Below, piece by piece: positions 7,256 to 16,547 of a stretch of 64,000 bases of DNA. Position numbers and translations under genes: made by a program. Within the stretch, counting starts at the first letter, position 1. Each line of letters opens with the position of its first letter. Below the pieces are notes generated by a model. That model saw nothing but the letters and a program-made list of their open reading frames with translations, had not been told where the DNA came from and ran no database searches. This stretch comes from Sporosarcina ureae (GTDB lineage: Bacteria > Bacillota > Bacilli > Bacillales_A > Planococcaceae), in assembly GCF_002109325.1 (NCBI RefSeq), contig NZ_CP015348.1, forward strand, positions 2,729,501-2,793,500, written 5' to 3'.

Positions 7256-9618
7256 TGGGAAACCTCCTGTTGTTGTGTATTAAGTTGCTTCATGAATGCG
7301 ATAATTTCGGACGCAATATCCCGGCGCAGGCGTTGATAGTGCTTGGCAAATAACTGCAAGCCTTCACGCTGGTAAATACGCATAGGATCTTCCTGTCCGT
7401 ACGAACGCAATCCAATTCCTTCTTTTAGGCGTGTCATGACTTCTAAATGCTTGACCCACATCGTGTCGAGATAGCTCAACATGACTTGTGGTAATAGTTG
7501 ACTCACTTGTTCATTATCAGTGAAAGTGTCGATAAATGCAAACAACTCTGCCATTCCTTCATCGTATTCTTTCATGATATCTGCTGTTCTATCTAATGAA
7601 GATGGAAGCTCGACAGGTGTTAGTAATAATGCATTCATTGTACGTTCGATCCGTTCGAAATCCCAATTATCGGCGATTTCATTATCTGGACAGCTGTCGA
7701 GAACGGCGAATTCAACAGTTTCTGACAACATCGATTTCAGTTTGCCGAAAATATCGTTACCTTCAAGTATGCGATTGCGTAATGAATAGATGACTTCGCG
7801 CTGATCGTTGATAACGTCATCTAGCTTTAGATTGTATTCTCGCATGGAGAAATGTGCGCCTTCAACAATCCGTTGAGTTCGTTCCGTCAGTTCGTGGACT
7901 TCAGGGTTCAGTACTTTTCCATCTTCATCGACACGAACTTTCGTCAAGAACTTCTCGAGCTCTTCCGGAGAGAAGCGCATGTACATTTCGTCTTCCAATG
8001 AAAGATAGAATTGGCTTTCGCCGTGGTCACCTTGACGACCTGAACGACCCCGCAACTGATTATCGACGCGACGACTTTCATGCTTTTCTGTTCCTAATAC
8101 AAACAGTCCGCCATTTTCTTCTACGCCTTCACCGAGTACGATATCCGTACCACGTCCTGCCATATTAGTAGCGACCGTAATATTACCTGCTTGTCCAGAT
8201 TCGGAAATCAATGAAACTTCCTGCTCAACACTCTTCGCATTCAATAGGTGGAACTTCAACCCTTCGTCACGTAAATATTTTGCGACAGCTTCGGATTGGA
8301 GAATAGATGTAGTACCAACTAGTACGGGTTGTCTCTTCGCATGACGAGCTGCTACTTCTTTTGCGACAGCTTTATACTTTTCTTCTGTAGTTTTGAAGAC
8401 GAAATCCGGTGCGTCGATTCGAGCACGTGGACGATTCGTTGGAATTTGAATAACTTCCATATTATAAACTTCGCGGAATTCCTTATCTTGCGTTTTCGCA
8501 GTACCCGTCATTCCGCAAAGCTTTGGATACATACGGAAATAGTTTTGGATCGTAATTTGAGCTTGTGCTTTATTTTCATCCGTAATTTCGACGCCTTCTT
8601 TAGCTTCAATCGCTTGATGAAGACCGTCTGATAATGTTCTACCTTCCATGATTCGGCCAGTGAACATATCGACTAATTCAATTTTGCCATCGCGTACGAT
8701 ATAGTCTACATCTCGCTTGAAGATGACGAATGCCCGGACAGCTTGGATGACATAGTGATAAAGTGTTTGATGATCCAAGTCATACAAGTTGCCGATACCG
8801 AAGGCTTTCTCGACTTTTTCGATACCTTGTTCTGTAAGGGAAGTAGCTTTGGTTGCATCATCGAAATCGAAATCTTCTTCGACTTTAAAACGTTTCGCTA
8901 GACGAGCTGCGATTTGGTGAAGGTCCGCATCCGCTTGCATTTTACCTGCTACAATTAAAGGTGTTTTCGCTTCATCAATGAGTACGCTGTCTACTTCATC
9001 AATAATAGCGAAGTGATAAGGGCGTTGAACTTTCTGAGAAGGGTGTTGCACCATATTGTCTCGTAGGTAGTCAAATCCAAATTCCGTTCCGACACCATAT
9101 GTGATATCTGATTGATAAGCGGCTTGTTTGGCTGGCCCTTGCATCATGGGAACATTCAAGCCAACAGTTAATCCAAGGAAACGGTGGATCTGACCGATTT
9201 GGTCATAGTCGCGCTTAGCTAAATAATCGTTGACCGTAATGACGTGGACACCTTTTCCTTCGAGTGCGCGTACATATGAAGGTAAGGAAGCCACAAGTGT
9301 TTTACCTTCGCCCGTCGGCATTTCAGCGATATTCCCTTCCGTCAAGACAGCACCACCGATTAGTTGCACATCAAAATGACGCATACCGAGAACCCGTTTA
9401 GATGCTTCACGTACGACTGCGAATGCATCTGGCATGATAGTCTCGACGGTTGCGCCGTCTTCCAACTGTTGTTTGAATTGATCTGTCATTCCTGTTAGAT
9501 CCTCATCAGACATAGCAATATATTTAGGTTCGAGTGAATTAATTTGCTCCACAATTTTGCGGTATTTACGCAGCTGACGCTCACTCGTTCCAGTTTTACG
9601 TTTAAAGATTTTTAACAT
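7252..9618 (-). CDS. secA2: Accessory Sec translocase ATPase SecA2
   Basis: A 788-aa preprotein translocase motor. Walker A lies in MPTGEGKT, Walker B in IIDEVDSVLIDEA; a preprotein cross-linking domain, a second RecA fold (TNMAGRGTDI, QLRGRSGRQGD) and a helical wing follow. The C-terminus stops after the helical scaffold and lacks the zinc-binding Cys motif and linker of housekeeping SecA, which with the shorter length (788 against about 840) marks SecA2. Coupling to slaP supports a role in export of S-layer or other surface proteins. AGGAG precedes the ATG at 9618. Confidence 0.93.
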   Translation of the reverse strand: MLKIFKRKTGTSERQLRKYRKIVEQINSLEPKYIAMSDEDLTGMTDQFKQQLEDGATVETIMPDAFAVVREASKRVLGMRHFDVQLIGGAVLTEGNIAEMPTGEGKTLVASLPSYVRALEGKGVHVITVNDYLAKRDYDQIGQIHRFLGLTVGLNVPMMQGPAKQAAYQSDITYGVGTEFGFDYLRDNMVQHPSQKVQRPYHFAIIDEVDSVLIDEAKTPLIVAGKMQADADLHQIAARLAKRFKVEEDFDFDDATKATSLTEQGIEKVEKAFGIGNLYDLDHQTLYHYVIQAVRAFVIFKRDVDYIVRDGKIELVDMFTGRIMEGRTLSDGLHQAIEAKEGVEITDENKAQAQITIQNYFRMYPKLCGMTGTAKTQDKEFREVYNMEVIQIPTNRPRARIDAPDFVFKTTEEKYKAVAKEVAARHAKRQPVLVGTTSILQSEAVAKYLRDEGLKFHLLNAKSVEQEVSLISESGQAGNITVATNMAGRGTDIVLGEGVEENGGLFVLGTEKHESRRVDNQLRGRSGRQGDHGESQFYLSLEDEMYMRFSPEELEKFLTKVRVDEDGKVLNPEVHELTERTQRIVEGAHFSMREYNLKLDDVINDQREVIYSLRNRILEGNDIFGKLKSMLSETVEFAVLDSCPDNEIADNWDFERIERTMNALLLTPVELPSSLDRTADIMKEYDEGMAELFAFIDTFTDNEQVSQLLPQVMLSYLDTMWVKHLEVMTRLKEGIGLRSYGQEDPMRIYQREGLQLFAKHYQRLRRDIASEIIAFMKQLNTQQQEVSQ

Positions 9619-9905
9619 GAATTGAACGCTCCTTTATAAATCTCTATCTGAATGAGAGATTCCTATCTATTTTACCAAATAGACCGCCAAAAGACTATCT
9701 ATATATAGAAAGAGAAGAACAATAGACTTATATCTTTTTATTGGACATATAATGGACAATTCCTCATGGTGACAGTGTTCAGTAGTGTTTGTATATAAGC
9801 AAGTAAGGGAATAGATATGTAATGCGTACTAAATAATGAAATCTAGCAACAATTATGTTATACTAAAAGGTGATATGTACTTAATGCTAATTGGGGAGGA
9901 AAGAC

Positions 9906-10949
9906 ATGTTATTCATTGCAATGTCTGTAGCTTTTATCGCTGCTATCATACTAACACCGCTAGTCATCAAATTCGCGTATCGGATCGGTGCGGTTGACCG
10001 TCCCAATTATCGTAAAGTTCACGCGAGAATCATGCCTAGAATCGGCGGGCTCGCGATTTTCGGAGCGTTTATTATTGGATATGCTATATTATTGCCGAAA
10101 GACGAGCACGCTGTAAGCATCTTAATCGGTGCGGTACTGATCGTCATGATTGGCTTTTTGGATGATATGCTGGAAATAACAGCAAAAGCAAAAATGTTAG
10201 GTCAGCTAGTAGCTGCGTTAGTCGTTGTACTATGGGGCGGATTACAAATTGAGTTCATCAACTTGCCGTTTCTTGGACAGCTTGACTTTGGTTATTTAAG
10301 TATTCCCATCACGATTATTTGGATTATCGGTATCACAAATGCCGTTAACTTAATCGATGGATTGGATGGTTTGGCAGCAGGTGTCTCCACTATTGCGCTA
10401 ATTGCCATTACGGTAATGGCTCTCTTAATGGGTGACGTTTTCGTTGCAGCGACAGCTTCCATATTGGCAGCAAGTTCGATAGGGTTCTTACTATATAACT
10501 TCCATCCAGCGAAAATCTTCATGGGTGATACCGGATCACTTTTCCTTGGGTTTATGATTTCGGTTCTGGCGTTACTCGGCTTTAAGAACGTTGCCGTCGT
10601 ATCACTAGTAATTCCAATTATCATGCTAGGTGTTCCAATCTCAGACACATTCTTTGCGATCGTTAGACGAGTTCGCATGAAGCAGTCTATTACAGCAGCA
10701 GATAAATCGCATTTGCATCATTGTTTATTGCGTGTAGGTTTCTCGCATAGACAAGCTGTACTAACGATTTATGGTATCGCGATTCTATTTGGCGCAGCGG
10801 CTGTATTGTTCTCACAAGCGACAGTGTGGGGCGCGTTGCTTCTAATTTTCGTTATGCTGATTGTGATTGAGTTGTTTGTAGAGTTGATTGGTCTGGCAGG
10901 GGCGAATTATCGTCCGTTATTGAATTTAGTACGCATGATTGGTAAATAA
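9906..10949 (+). CDS. tagO: Undecaprenyl-phosphate GlcNAc-1-phosphate transferase (TagO/WecA type)
   Basis: A 347-aa integral membrane protein with about ten to eleven helices in the MraY/WecA family. It moves GlcNAc-1-phosphate to undecaprenyl phosphate, the first step of wall teichoic acid synthesis. Signatures are FLDDMLE (metal-binding Asp pair), NLIDGLDGLAAG, GDTGSLFLGF and the cytosolic HLHHCLL motif. The ATG at 9906 is chosen because GGGGAGG sits just before it; the upstream in-frame TTG lies inside that site. An LCP ligase that could attach the finished polymer is encoded 0.6 kb away on the other strand. Confidence 0.93.
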   Translation: MLFIAMSVAFIAAIILTPLVIKFAYRIGAVDRPNYRKVHARIMPRIGGLAIFGAFIIGYAILLPKDEHAVSILIGAVLIVMIGFLDDMLEITAKAKMLGQLVAALVVVLWGGLQIEFINLPFLGQLDFGYLSIPITIIWIIGITNAVNLIDGLDGLAAGVSTIALIAITVMALLMGDVFVAATASILAASSIGFLLYNFHPAKIFMGDTGSLFLGFMISVLALLGFKNVAVVSLVIPIIMLGVPISDTFFAIVRRVRMKQSITAADKSHLHHCLLRVGFSHRQAVLTIYGIAILFGAAAVLFSQATVWGALLLIFVMLIVIELFVELIGLAGANYRPLLNLVRMIGK

Positions 10950-10957
10950 ATAAAGAG

Positions 10958-10996
10958 AGCCCTTGTCTGCTGCGAAGCGGGTGAGGGCTTTTTTTG
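10958..10996 (+). terminator. Intrinsic terminator of tagO
   Basis: AGCCCT / AGGGCT stem with an inner GC-rich loop followed by seven T residues. Confidence 0.85.
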
Positions 10997-11038
10997 TGGT
11001 TAAACTGATAAGGAAAGACCTGGATGGGGGAGGGAGCC

Positions 11039-11170
11039 GTTGATCGACGCTCCAGGCGGACGCTTTCCCATGGGCCCGCGGTGAGCCAACCAGTTCGCGT
11101 TGCTCTCTTTGGTTGTCTCACCTGATCGGGCTGATCCTCCGGCAGTCGCCGCCTTGCACTTACGATCAAC
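11039..11170 (+). repeat. Dispersed ~130-bp GC-rich repeat, forward type, with terminal inverted repeats
   Basis: Bounded by GTTGATCG and CGATCAAC. The inside carries the words that mark this family throughout the window: GGCGGACGCTTTCCC, GCCCGCGGTGAGCCAACC, and GCTGATCCTCC..GTCGCCGCC. The sequence is markedly GC-richer than neighbouring genes. No coding function. Confidence 0.8.
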
Positions 11171-11337
11171 TAAGTGTCGTATTCGAGATTTATAGAGTCA
11201 AAATCAAAGTCGACTTCAAAGTTATTTCTACCTGTAATTTGAACTTAGTACTTAAATAAATATAATGAATAAAATTAAGTCAGTTAGTAACTTTAATGTA
11301 CTTTCAAACTATTTACAGTTACCAGGTAGGATTGTAG

Positions 11338-11462
11338 TGGAAGGCTGCGACTCCAGCGGGAATAGCGCGAGCTGAAAGCCCCGCAGGGAACGAAGTGGAC
11401 GAGGAGATTGAAGCCGTGCCCGCGGAACGCGTCCGCCTGAAACGGAAATCCCAAACCACTCT
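11338..11462 (-). repeat. Dispersed GC-rich repeat, reverse type
   Basis: The reverse-complement form of the family at 11039, with GGCTGCGACTCC at the left and CGCGGAACGCGTCCGCCT at the right. The middle segment is a diverged variant (CCCCGCAGGGAACGAAGTGG). Together with the forward copy it makes an inverted pair around a 170-bp AT-rich spacer with no gene. Confidence 0.75.
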
Positions 11463-11495
11463 CCAATTACCACTCTTCTTTCCCTACTTACTTAA

Positions 11496-11528
11496 AAAGC
11501 GATGAAACCCGTTAAGGTCTCATCGCTT
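11496..11528 (-). terminator. Intrinsic terminator of the LCP gene
   Basis: Hairpin AAGCGATGAAACC / GGTCTCATCGCTT with a U-run in the minus direction. Confidence 0.8.
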
Positions 11529-11537
11529 GCGAATGAT

Positions 11538-12569
11538 TTATTGATAATTGGTTTGGGCGGATGCGGATGTTTGGTCTGTGTCTAGCTCGGTTAGGGAAGA
11601 GGAGTCTGGAATCAGTCCGAGGTGGGACTTTAAGATTTGCTTCACTTCTTCTAACTTTTGCTCATCCAACCTGTAGTAGTAAATTCCCGTCGACATGTCA
11701 TCGTAGCCGGTCAATGTGATCGTATCGACTTCGGGAAGTCCGCTTTTTATATACTGAATGAACGACAACATCTGCTTTGATGTCATATCGGTCTTCATGT
11801 TATCGCCAAGCGCATTGATGACGTCTCCGTATTTTGTGATCGATGTAATCGATGTGGCTTCTTTGATCATCGCCTGGAGAATCATTTGCTGGCGTTTGCC
11901 ACGCTCGATATCACTATCGAGTTTACGTGTACGTGCTAAAGCTAATGTGTGGCGGCCATCGAGACGTTGAAAACCGGGCATTAGATGAATCGCATTTTTA
12001 TCATTTTCATCTTTCTCGATTCGTTCGTACGGCACCTCGACTTCTACACCACCGAGTGCATCTACGACATCAATGAACGCATTGAAGTTCATTTTTACAT
12101 AATAGTTAACGGGAATGTCAAATAGTTGTTCTACTGTATCAATAGAAGCTTTAGTTCCGCCATAGGCATGTGCATGTGTGATCTTGTCTTTATAATTAAC
12201 GTGTGGAATGTAGACATACGAATCACGGGGGATGCTGACGAGTTTGATGCTCTTTGTTTTAGGATTCAAAGTAGCTAACACTAACGCATCTGATCTTCCG
12301 TGTTGTTCTCTTTCCTGACGTGCTTCACTTTCATCTACACCAATTAATAGAATCGATACTTTATCCGTTGCGGGTTCTACATATATTTCTTTTGGTTCCT
12401 GTTTCGCAATCGGTTCATAAGAACGGTCCAATACGGTCATCGCTTGGTTATGCAACTTGAAAGCATAGCCAGCAACGGCTAGAGCCGCGATGAAGAACGT
12501 GAATAATGCTATTTTCAAGAAGCGTTTCGTTTTAGAAACCTTCTTTTTCTTATATTCTTCTCTTTTCAT
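11538..12569 (-). CDS. LytR-CpsA-Psr (LCP) family cell-wall polymer ligase
   Basis: A 343-aa membrane-anchored protein: basic cytosolic tail (1-15), one transmembrane helix (about 16-36), then the outer LCP domain. LCP enzymes attach wall teichoic acid or other glycopolymers to peptidoglycan using undecaprenyl pyrophosphate-linked precursors. Seen are LLIGVDE, the SDALVLATLNP strand, SIPRDSYV with its conserved Arg and Asp, the DALGGVEVEVP motif and ALARTRKLDSDIERGKRQQ, all pyrophosphate or Mg contacts in the family. It is a TagT/U/V homologue; which one cannot be told. GGAGG precedes the ATG. Confidence 0.9.
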   Translation of the reverse strand: MKREEYKKKKVSKTKRFLKIALFTFFIAALAVAGYAFKLHNQAMTVLDRSYEPIAKQEPKEIYVEPATDKVSILLIGVDESEARQEREQHGRSDALVLATLNPKTKSIKLVSIPRDSYVYIPHVNYKDKITHAHAYGGTKASIDTVEQLFDIPVNYYVKMNFNAFIDVVDALGGVEVEVPYERIEKDENDKNAIHLMPGFQRLDGRHTLALARTRKLDSDIERGKRQQMILQAMIKEATSITSITKYGDVINALGDNMKTDMTSKQMLSFIQYIKSGLPEVDTITLTGYDDMSTGIYYYRLDEQKLEEVKQILKSHLGLIPDSSSLTELDTDQTSASAQTNYQ

Positions 12570-12746
12570 TTTATACCTCCAGGTGTACGGCAGAAAGAAC
12601 CGTAGATAGCGAATCTATGGGAAGTCACTTTTAACTAATAGAGGCAAATCTTCGCATAACGTTTCATCGTCATAGAATGAATTCAGACCTATTATTCATA
12701 CGATTCATCTTCTACCATTATACCTGTTTTTCGAATGGACGTATAG

Positions 12747-13379
12747 TCAGATGTCGAACTCCAAGAATTCATGTCCAGTTGTGGCGAGGACTGCCTGACC
12801 GTTCGTCAATTCCATCATCCATTCCTGAAAAATCTCTTGTTCTTCTTCAGGAACATATAAAAAGAGTTCAACGTCCTCTTCATAGACGATCTCTTTTAAA
12901 GGGTAGTCGGATTGCCGTACTTCGTTTTCTACTTTGCCAAGCCAAGTATAATCAATAGAAATTTTCACTAAGGCGTGCAATTTTCTTTCCACTACACCCG
13001 TTGCGGCAATGCCTTCAGAAGCTGCTTTGCCGTAAGCACGAATTAATCCGCCGCCGCCGAGTTTGATACCACCGAAATAACGGGTCACGACGATGACGGT
13101 GTCTTTTAAGTGTTGTTTTTTCAAAACTTCCAAAATAGGGAAGCCGGCTGTACCTGAAGGCTCACCGTCATCATTCGCTTTTTGGATCTGGTCATGTTCT
13201 CCTATAATATATGCGGAACAATTATGTGTGGCTGTATGATGGTTCTTTTTGATGTCCTGTATGAAGTCCAATGCCTCGTGTTCCGTCTCGACTCTTTTGA
13301 CAAATGACAGAAAACGGGATTTTTGGATGACGAATTCACTCTCTCCGTATAACTTTACGGTTTTATAATTGGCTCGCAT
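12747..13379 (-). CDS. yvyE: YigZ/IMPACT family protein (YvyE)
   Basis: A 210-aa cytosolic protein with the N-terminal UPF0029/IMPACT fold (about 1-115; HNCSAYIIG, DDGEPSGTAG, VTRYFGGIKLGGGGLIRAYGKAA are diagnostic) and a C-terminal EF-G-like domain (about 135-205). The family is linked to translation regulation but its bacterial role is not settled. It is divergent from degS with 150 bp between, the same arrangement as in Bacillus subtilis, which supports the yvyE name. Confidence 0.9.
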   Translation of the reverse strand: MRANYKTVKLYGESEFVIQKSRFLSFVKRVETEHEALDFIQDIKKNHHTATHNCSAYIIGEHDQIQKANDDGEPSGTAGFPILEVLKKQHLKDTVIVVTRYFGGIKLGGGGLIRAYGKAASEGIAATGVVERKLHALVKISIDYTWLGKVENEVRQSDYPLKEIVYEEDVELFLYVPEEEQEIFQEWMMELTNGQAVLATTGHEFLEFDI

Positions 13380-13529
13380 TTGTCGTTCCCCCTACATTTG
13401 TAATATACTTATAATACTTTTACATCATTAAAATGATATACTGTATATGAAGTGTATAAGTATTTAGGCTAAACTGCAATAATGCTCACTTTGCGTAATT
13501 TCACATAGACGGGTGCGGGAGGGAGATAT

Positions 13530-14678
13530 TTGAACGATAAGGCAATTGACATTCAACAGATGGAGAAAATCTTTGGCAACATGGTTAATGTAATGGATCG
13601 TTCGAAAAGCGACATTTTCTTAATTAGTGAACAAAGCCGCCGAAGTTTTGAAGAAATGCAAAAAGAGTTAGCAGAAGTGAAAGAAAGTATTTCTCATGTG
13701 ATAACAGAAGGCGATTCTCTTGAGAGTTTGTCACGCCACTCACGGAAACGTTTGGCTACTGTATCTAAAGACTTTATAACGTATAGCGAAGAAGAAGTGA
13801 AACAAGCATATAGTGTGGCAAATGACTTGCTTGTACGTGCCTCCATCAATAAAATGGAGGAGAAGCAACTTCGTGAAAAACGGGATGAACTCGAACGACG
13901 ACTAACGCTGCTGCTTTCTACAATTGAAAGAGCGGATCAACTTGTTAATCAAGTAACCACTGTAATCACATATTTGACATCTGATTTGAAAAATGTAAGT
14001 ACAGCACTAGAAACGGCCCGACAGAAACAAGATTTTGCGGTCCAAATTATTCAAGCGCAAGAAGAAGAACGGAAACGATTATCACGTGACATTCATGATG
14101 GACCAGCTCAAATGCTGGCGAATGTCTTGATGCGTTCAGGTTTAATCGAAAAAACATTTGTCCAGCATGGTCCAGAACAAGCGATGCAAGAACTTTCTTA
14201 CCTTAAAGAAATGGTAAGGGGAGCGCTATCTGAAGTGCGCCGCATTATTTACGATTTGCGGCCTATGGCTTTGGATGACCTGGGACTTGTTCCGACATTA
14301 CGAAAATATTTGTCGACCATTAGTGAATACGAGGCTCCGCTAATCATTAACTTTCAAAGTAACGGAGCAGAAAAACGATTTGCTTCCAATTTTGAAGTAG
14401 GCATTTTTCGTCTCATACAGGAATCAGTAAATAATAGTATCAAGCATGCGAAAACTGATGAAATATGGGTGAAAATTGAGTGGTTGCGTGAAACCGTCAA
14501 TATATTGATCAAAGACCAAGGTCTTGGTTTTGATACAAAAGAAGTAAAAGAGAAATCTTTTGGTTTGATTGGAATGCAGGAGCGTGTGGAGTTGTTGAAA
14601 GGGAAAATGAAGGTCACCTCGAAAGTCGGGGAAGGCACTTCAATACTTTTCCAAATTCCGCTGGACAAAGAACTGTAA
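13530..14678 (+). CDS. degS: Sensor histidine kinase DegS
   Basis: A 382-aa cytosolic kinase with no membrane segment. An N-terminal sensor domain with long coiled coils (about 1-180) leads to a HisKA_3 box with the phospho-His in DIHDGPAQ (about residue 189) and a HATPase_c domain (N-box ESVNNSIKHAK, G-box GLGFD and GLIGMQER). It phosphorylates DegU. The start is a TTG at 13530 preceded by GGGAGGGAG; no ATG nearby fits. degU follows after 28 bases, so both form one operon. Confidence 0.95.
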   Translation: MNDKAIDIQQMEKIFGNMVNVMDRSKSDIFLISEQSRRSFEEMQKELAEVKESISHVITEGDSLESLSRHSRKRLATVSKDFITYSEEEVKQAYSVANDLLVRASINKMEEKQLREKRDELERRLTLLLSTIERADQLVNQVTTVITYLTSDLKNVSTALETARQKQDFAVQIIQAQEEERKRLSRDIHDGPAQMLANVLMRSGLIEKTFVQHGPEQAMQELSYLKEMVRGALSEVRRIIYDLRPMALDDLGLVPTLRKYLSTISEYEAPLIINFQSNGAEKRFASNFEVGIFRLIQESVNNSIKHAKTDEIWVKIEWLRETVNILIKDQGLGFDTKEVKEKSFGLIGMQERVELLKGKMKVTSKVGEGTSILFQIPLDKEL

Positions 14679-14706
14679 GTAAGGTAATTATTGGGAGGAA
14701 TAGAAT

Positions 14707-15387
14707 ATGGAAGCGACGAAAATTTTGATAGTAGATGATCACCAATTGTTCCGTGAAGGAGTTAAACGAATTTTAGATTTTGAAGAATCGTTTACCGTAG
14801 TAGCAGAAGGCGACGATGGAGTAGAAGTAGTGGAGTTGTACAGAGAATATGAGCCAGACGTAGTGCTGATGGATATTAATATGCCACGCATGAATGGTGT
14901 AGACGCAACTGAGCAATTAGTTAAAGAGTTCCCTGATGCGCGCGTTATCATGCTATCGATCCACGATGATGAATCATACGTTACACATGCTTTGAAAACA
15001 GGTGCACTAGGCTATATGCTGAAAGAAATGGATGCAGACGCAATTGTACAAGCAATCAAAGTAGTAGCGAATGGTGGTTCGTACTTGCACCCGAAAATCA
15101 CGCATAACTTGGTATCTGAATTCCGTCGTTTAAGCGAAAGAGAACATAAAGGATCCTTCCAACAGAACGATATTCGTCGTCCACTTCATTTATTGACGAA
15201 GCGCGAATGTGAAGTTCTGCAATTGCTGACAGATGGCCAAAGTAACCGAACAATTGGTGAAACGCTATTCATCTCAGAAAAAACAGTGAAAAACCACGTT
15301 TCAAGCATTCTACAAAAAATGAGTGTAAATGACCGGACACAAGCTGTTGTAACAGCAATCAAAAATGGTTGGGTAGAAGTAAAATAA
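14707..15387 (+). CDS. degU: Response regulator DegU
   Basis: A 226-aa NarL/FixJ-type regulator. The receiver domain (1-120) has the acidic pair in VDDHQLF, the phospho-acceptor Asp in [10 protein letters not shown] and the conserved Lys in YMLKEMD. The C-terminal LuxR-type helix-turn-helix (about 160-225) has [11 protein letters not shown] and [14 protein letters not shown]. In Bacilli it controls degradative enzymes, motility and competence. Here it sits 25 kb away from degV and comFA, which are close to degSU in B. subtilis, so an inversion or insertion has split the ancestral block. Confidence 0.95.
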   Translation: MEATKILIVDDHQLFREGVKRILDFEESFTVVAEGDDGVEVVELYREYEPDVVLMDINMPRMNGVDATEQLVKEFPDARVIMLSIHDDESYVTHALKTGALGYMLKEMDADAIVQAIKVVANGGSYLHPKITHNLVSEFRRLSEREHKGSFQQNDIRRPLHLLTKRECEVLQLLTDGQSNRTIGETLFISEKTVKNHVSSILQKMSVNDRTQAVVTAIKNGWVEVK

Positions 15388-15395
15388 TTAAAAAT

Positions 15396-15430
15396 GAAAA
15401 AAGGTCTTTGCACGCTGAAGGCCTTTTTCT
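15396..15430 (+). terminator. Intrinsic terminator of degSU
   Basis: AAAAAAGGTCTT / AAGGCCTTTTTCT hairpin with a U-run, just after the degU stop. Confidence 0.85.
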
Positions 15431-15447
15431 CTACGTAGGAGGGGCAT

Positions 15448-16014
15448 ATGAAGAAAAAAATAGCAGTCGCGTCCATGGCGTTGGTACTCGTATTAGGTGC
15501 ATGTGGTAACCAAGATGAAACAAAACAGAATGATCCAGAAACTGGCGAAGCTGCACCGGGTAATGGAGCAATCGATCATGGAATAGATGATAATAAAGTC
15601 GGGTTCAGCATGGCTGGCGACGAAGTTGAAGAAGCAGTAGATGTACCCGAAGAAGAAAAAACAAAAATTCTAGCTGCTTTTGACAACTATATCGAGACGC
15701 TGAACAATCAGGATGTCGAAGGGTATCTGGCTACACTTTCACCTAAAGGCTATGACTTAGATGAAGAGCGTCAAGCTACAGAAGAAATGCTTGAGAATAC
15801 TACAATGAAACGCGAAGTAGACAATGAAACGATTGTAAAATATAAAGAAGACAGTGCACAGTTATTTTCTACGTTAAAAACTACATTCACGGATATTGAA
15901 ACAGGAGTAGAAAATACACCTGAAGGCCGTCAAGTGACTGTGTTCAATAAAGAAGACGGTGAGTGGAAAGTGTTCTCTATCCACTTTATCGGCGATGAAC
16001 CAGGTAACCAATAA
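15448..16014 (+). CDS. Lipoprotein with NTF2-like C-terminal domain
   Basis: A 188-aa exported lipoprotein. The signal peptide ends in a clear lipobox LGAC (Cys20), after which comes a low-complexity acidic linker, then a region from about residue 70 (KTKILAAFDNYIETLNNQDVE and on) that looks like the helix and curved sheet start of an NTF2-like or DUF4878 fold. GTAGGAGG lies before the ATG. Its own terminator follows. I do not know its role; position after degSU is not enough to assign one. Confidence 0.75.
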   Translation: MKKKIAVASMALVLVLGACGNQDETKQNDPETGEAAPGNGAIDHGIDDNKVGFSMAGDEVEEAVDVPEEEKTKILAAFDNYIETLNNQDVEGYLATLSPKGYDLDEERQATEEMLENTTMKREVDNETIVKYKEDSAQLFSTLKTTFTDIETGVENTPEGRQVTVFNKEDGEWKVFSIHFIGDEPGNQ

Positions 16015-16041
16015 ACGAGTACACATATCAATTTTGTGACA

Positions 16042-16076
16042 AAACTTCCAGTACTGACAACTGGAAGTTTTTTTAT
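16042..16076 (+). terminator. Intrinsic terminator
   Basis: Perfect AACTTCCAGT / ACTGGAAGTT arms around a GACA-type loop and seven T residues. Confidence 0.9.
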
Positions 16077-16102
16077 GCAAAAAAAAGCCATACTATGAGT
16101 AC

Positions 16103-16131
16103 TTGCTTTTCTGCGCTAAAGGAATTATAAT
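16103..16131 (+). promoter_or_regulatory. Sigma-A promoter
   Basis: TTGCTT (16103-16108), 17-bp spacer, consensus TATAAT (16126-16131), about 38 bases before the GTG start of the YhjD-like gene. Confidence 0.75.
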
Positions 16132-16169
16132 CGATGTAGGAACATACGTTCTGTAAGGAGGCGATTTCT

Positions 16170-16547
16170 GTGCCTTTGATCCCCGCGGAGGCAATGCCCT
16201 ATTTAGAGAACTATATTTACCTGCCCATGCTATTGACGATTATGGAACGGGATCGCCAGTTACTGGAGAAGGTGCCGTTCAAACTGAAAAGTCCCTATCT
16301 TAATTTGCTAGACGAAACGATGCATACCGTATCCACTGATTTACAAATGACAGCTATGTATTTGCATAAGCACAAAATGAAAGTAGTACGCCGTTCAACA
16401 GATGAACTGTTTACGGAATATGTATTTTTACATGATGGCTATCAAGATATACGTCGCTATTTGAATGTACGCTTACGTAATCGATCGGAAGAACTGTTAA
16501 ATTTGTATCTCAGGAAATTGGTGAATCGGAGCTCTTCGGGTCCATGA
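16170..16547 (+). CDS. Conserved hypothetical protein, YhjD-like
   Basis: A 125-aa soluble, basic, helix-rich protein without cysteines or a signal peptide. It begins at a GTG preceded by AAGGAGG at good spacing. The pattern YLPMLLTIMERDRQLLEK..PFKLKSPYL is, to my memory, that of small Bacillus proteins such as YhjD, and yhj genes lie near comK in B. subtilis, which agrees with comK being next door here. The function is unknown. Its last 38 bases overlap the end of convergent comK. Confidence 0.65.
   Translation: MPLIPAEAMPYLENYIYLPMLLTIMERDRQLLEKVPFKLKSPYLNLLDETMHTVSTDLQMTAMYLHKHKMKVVRRSTDELFTEYVFLHDGYQDIRRYLNVRLRNRSEELLNLYLRKLVNRSSSGP

Noticed and set aside
10852..11169. Minus-strand frame across the tagO end
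   Set aside because: Shadow of tagO plus a repeat element.
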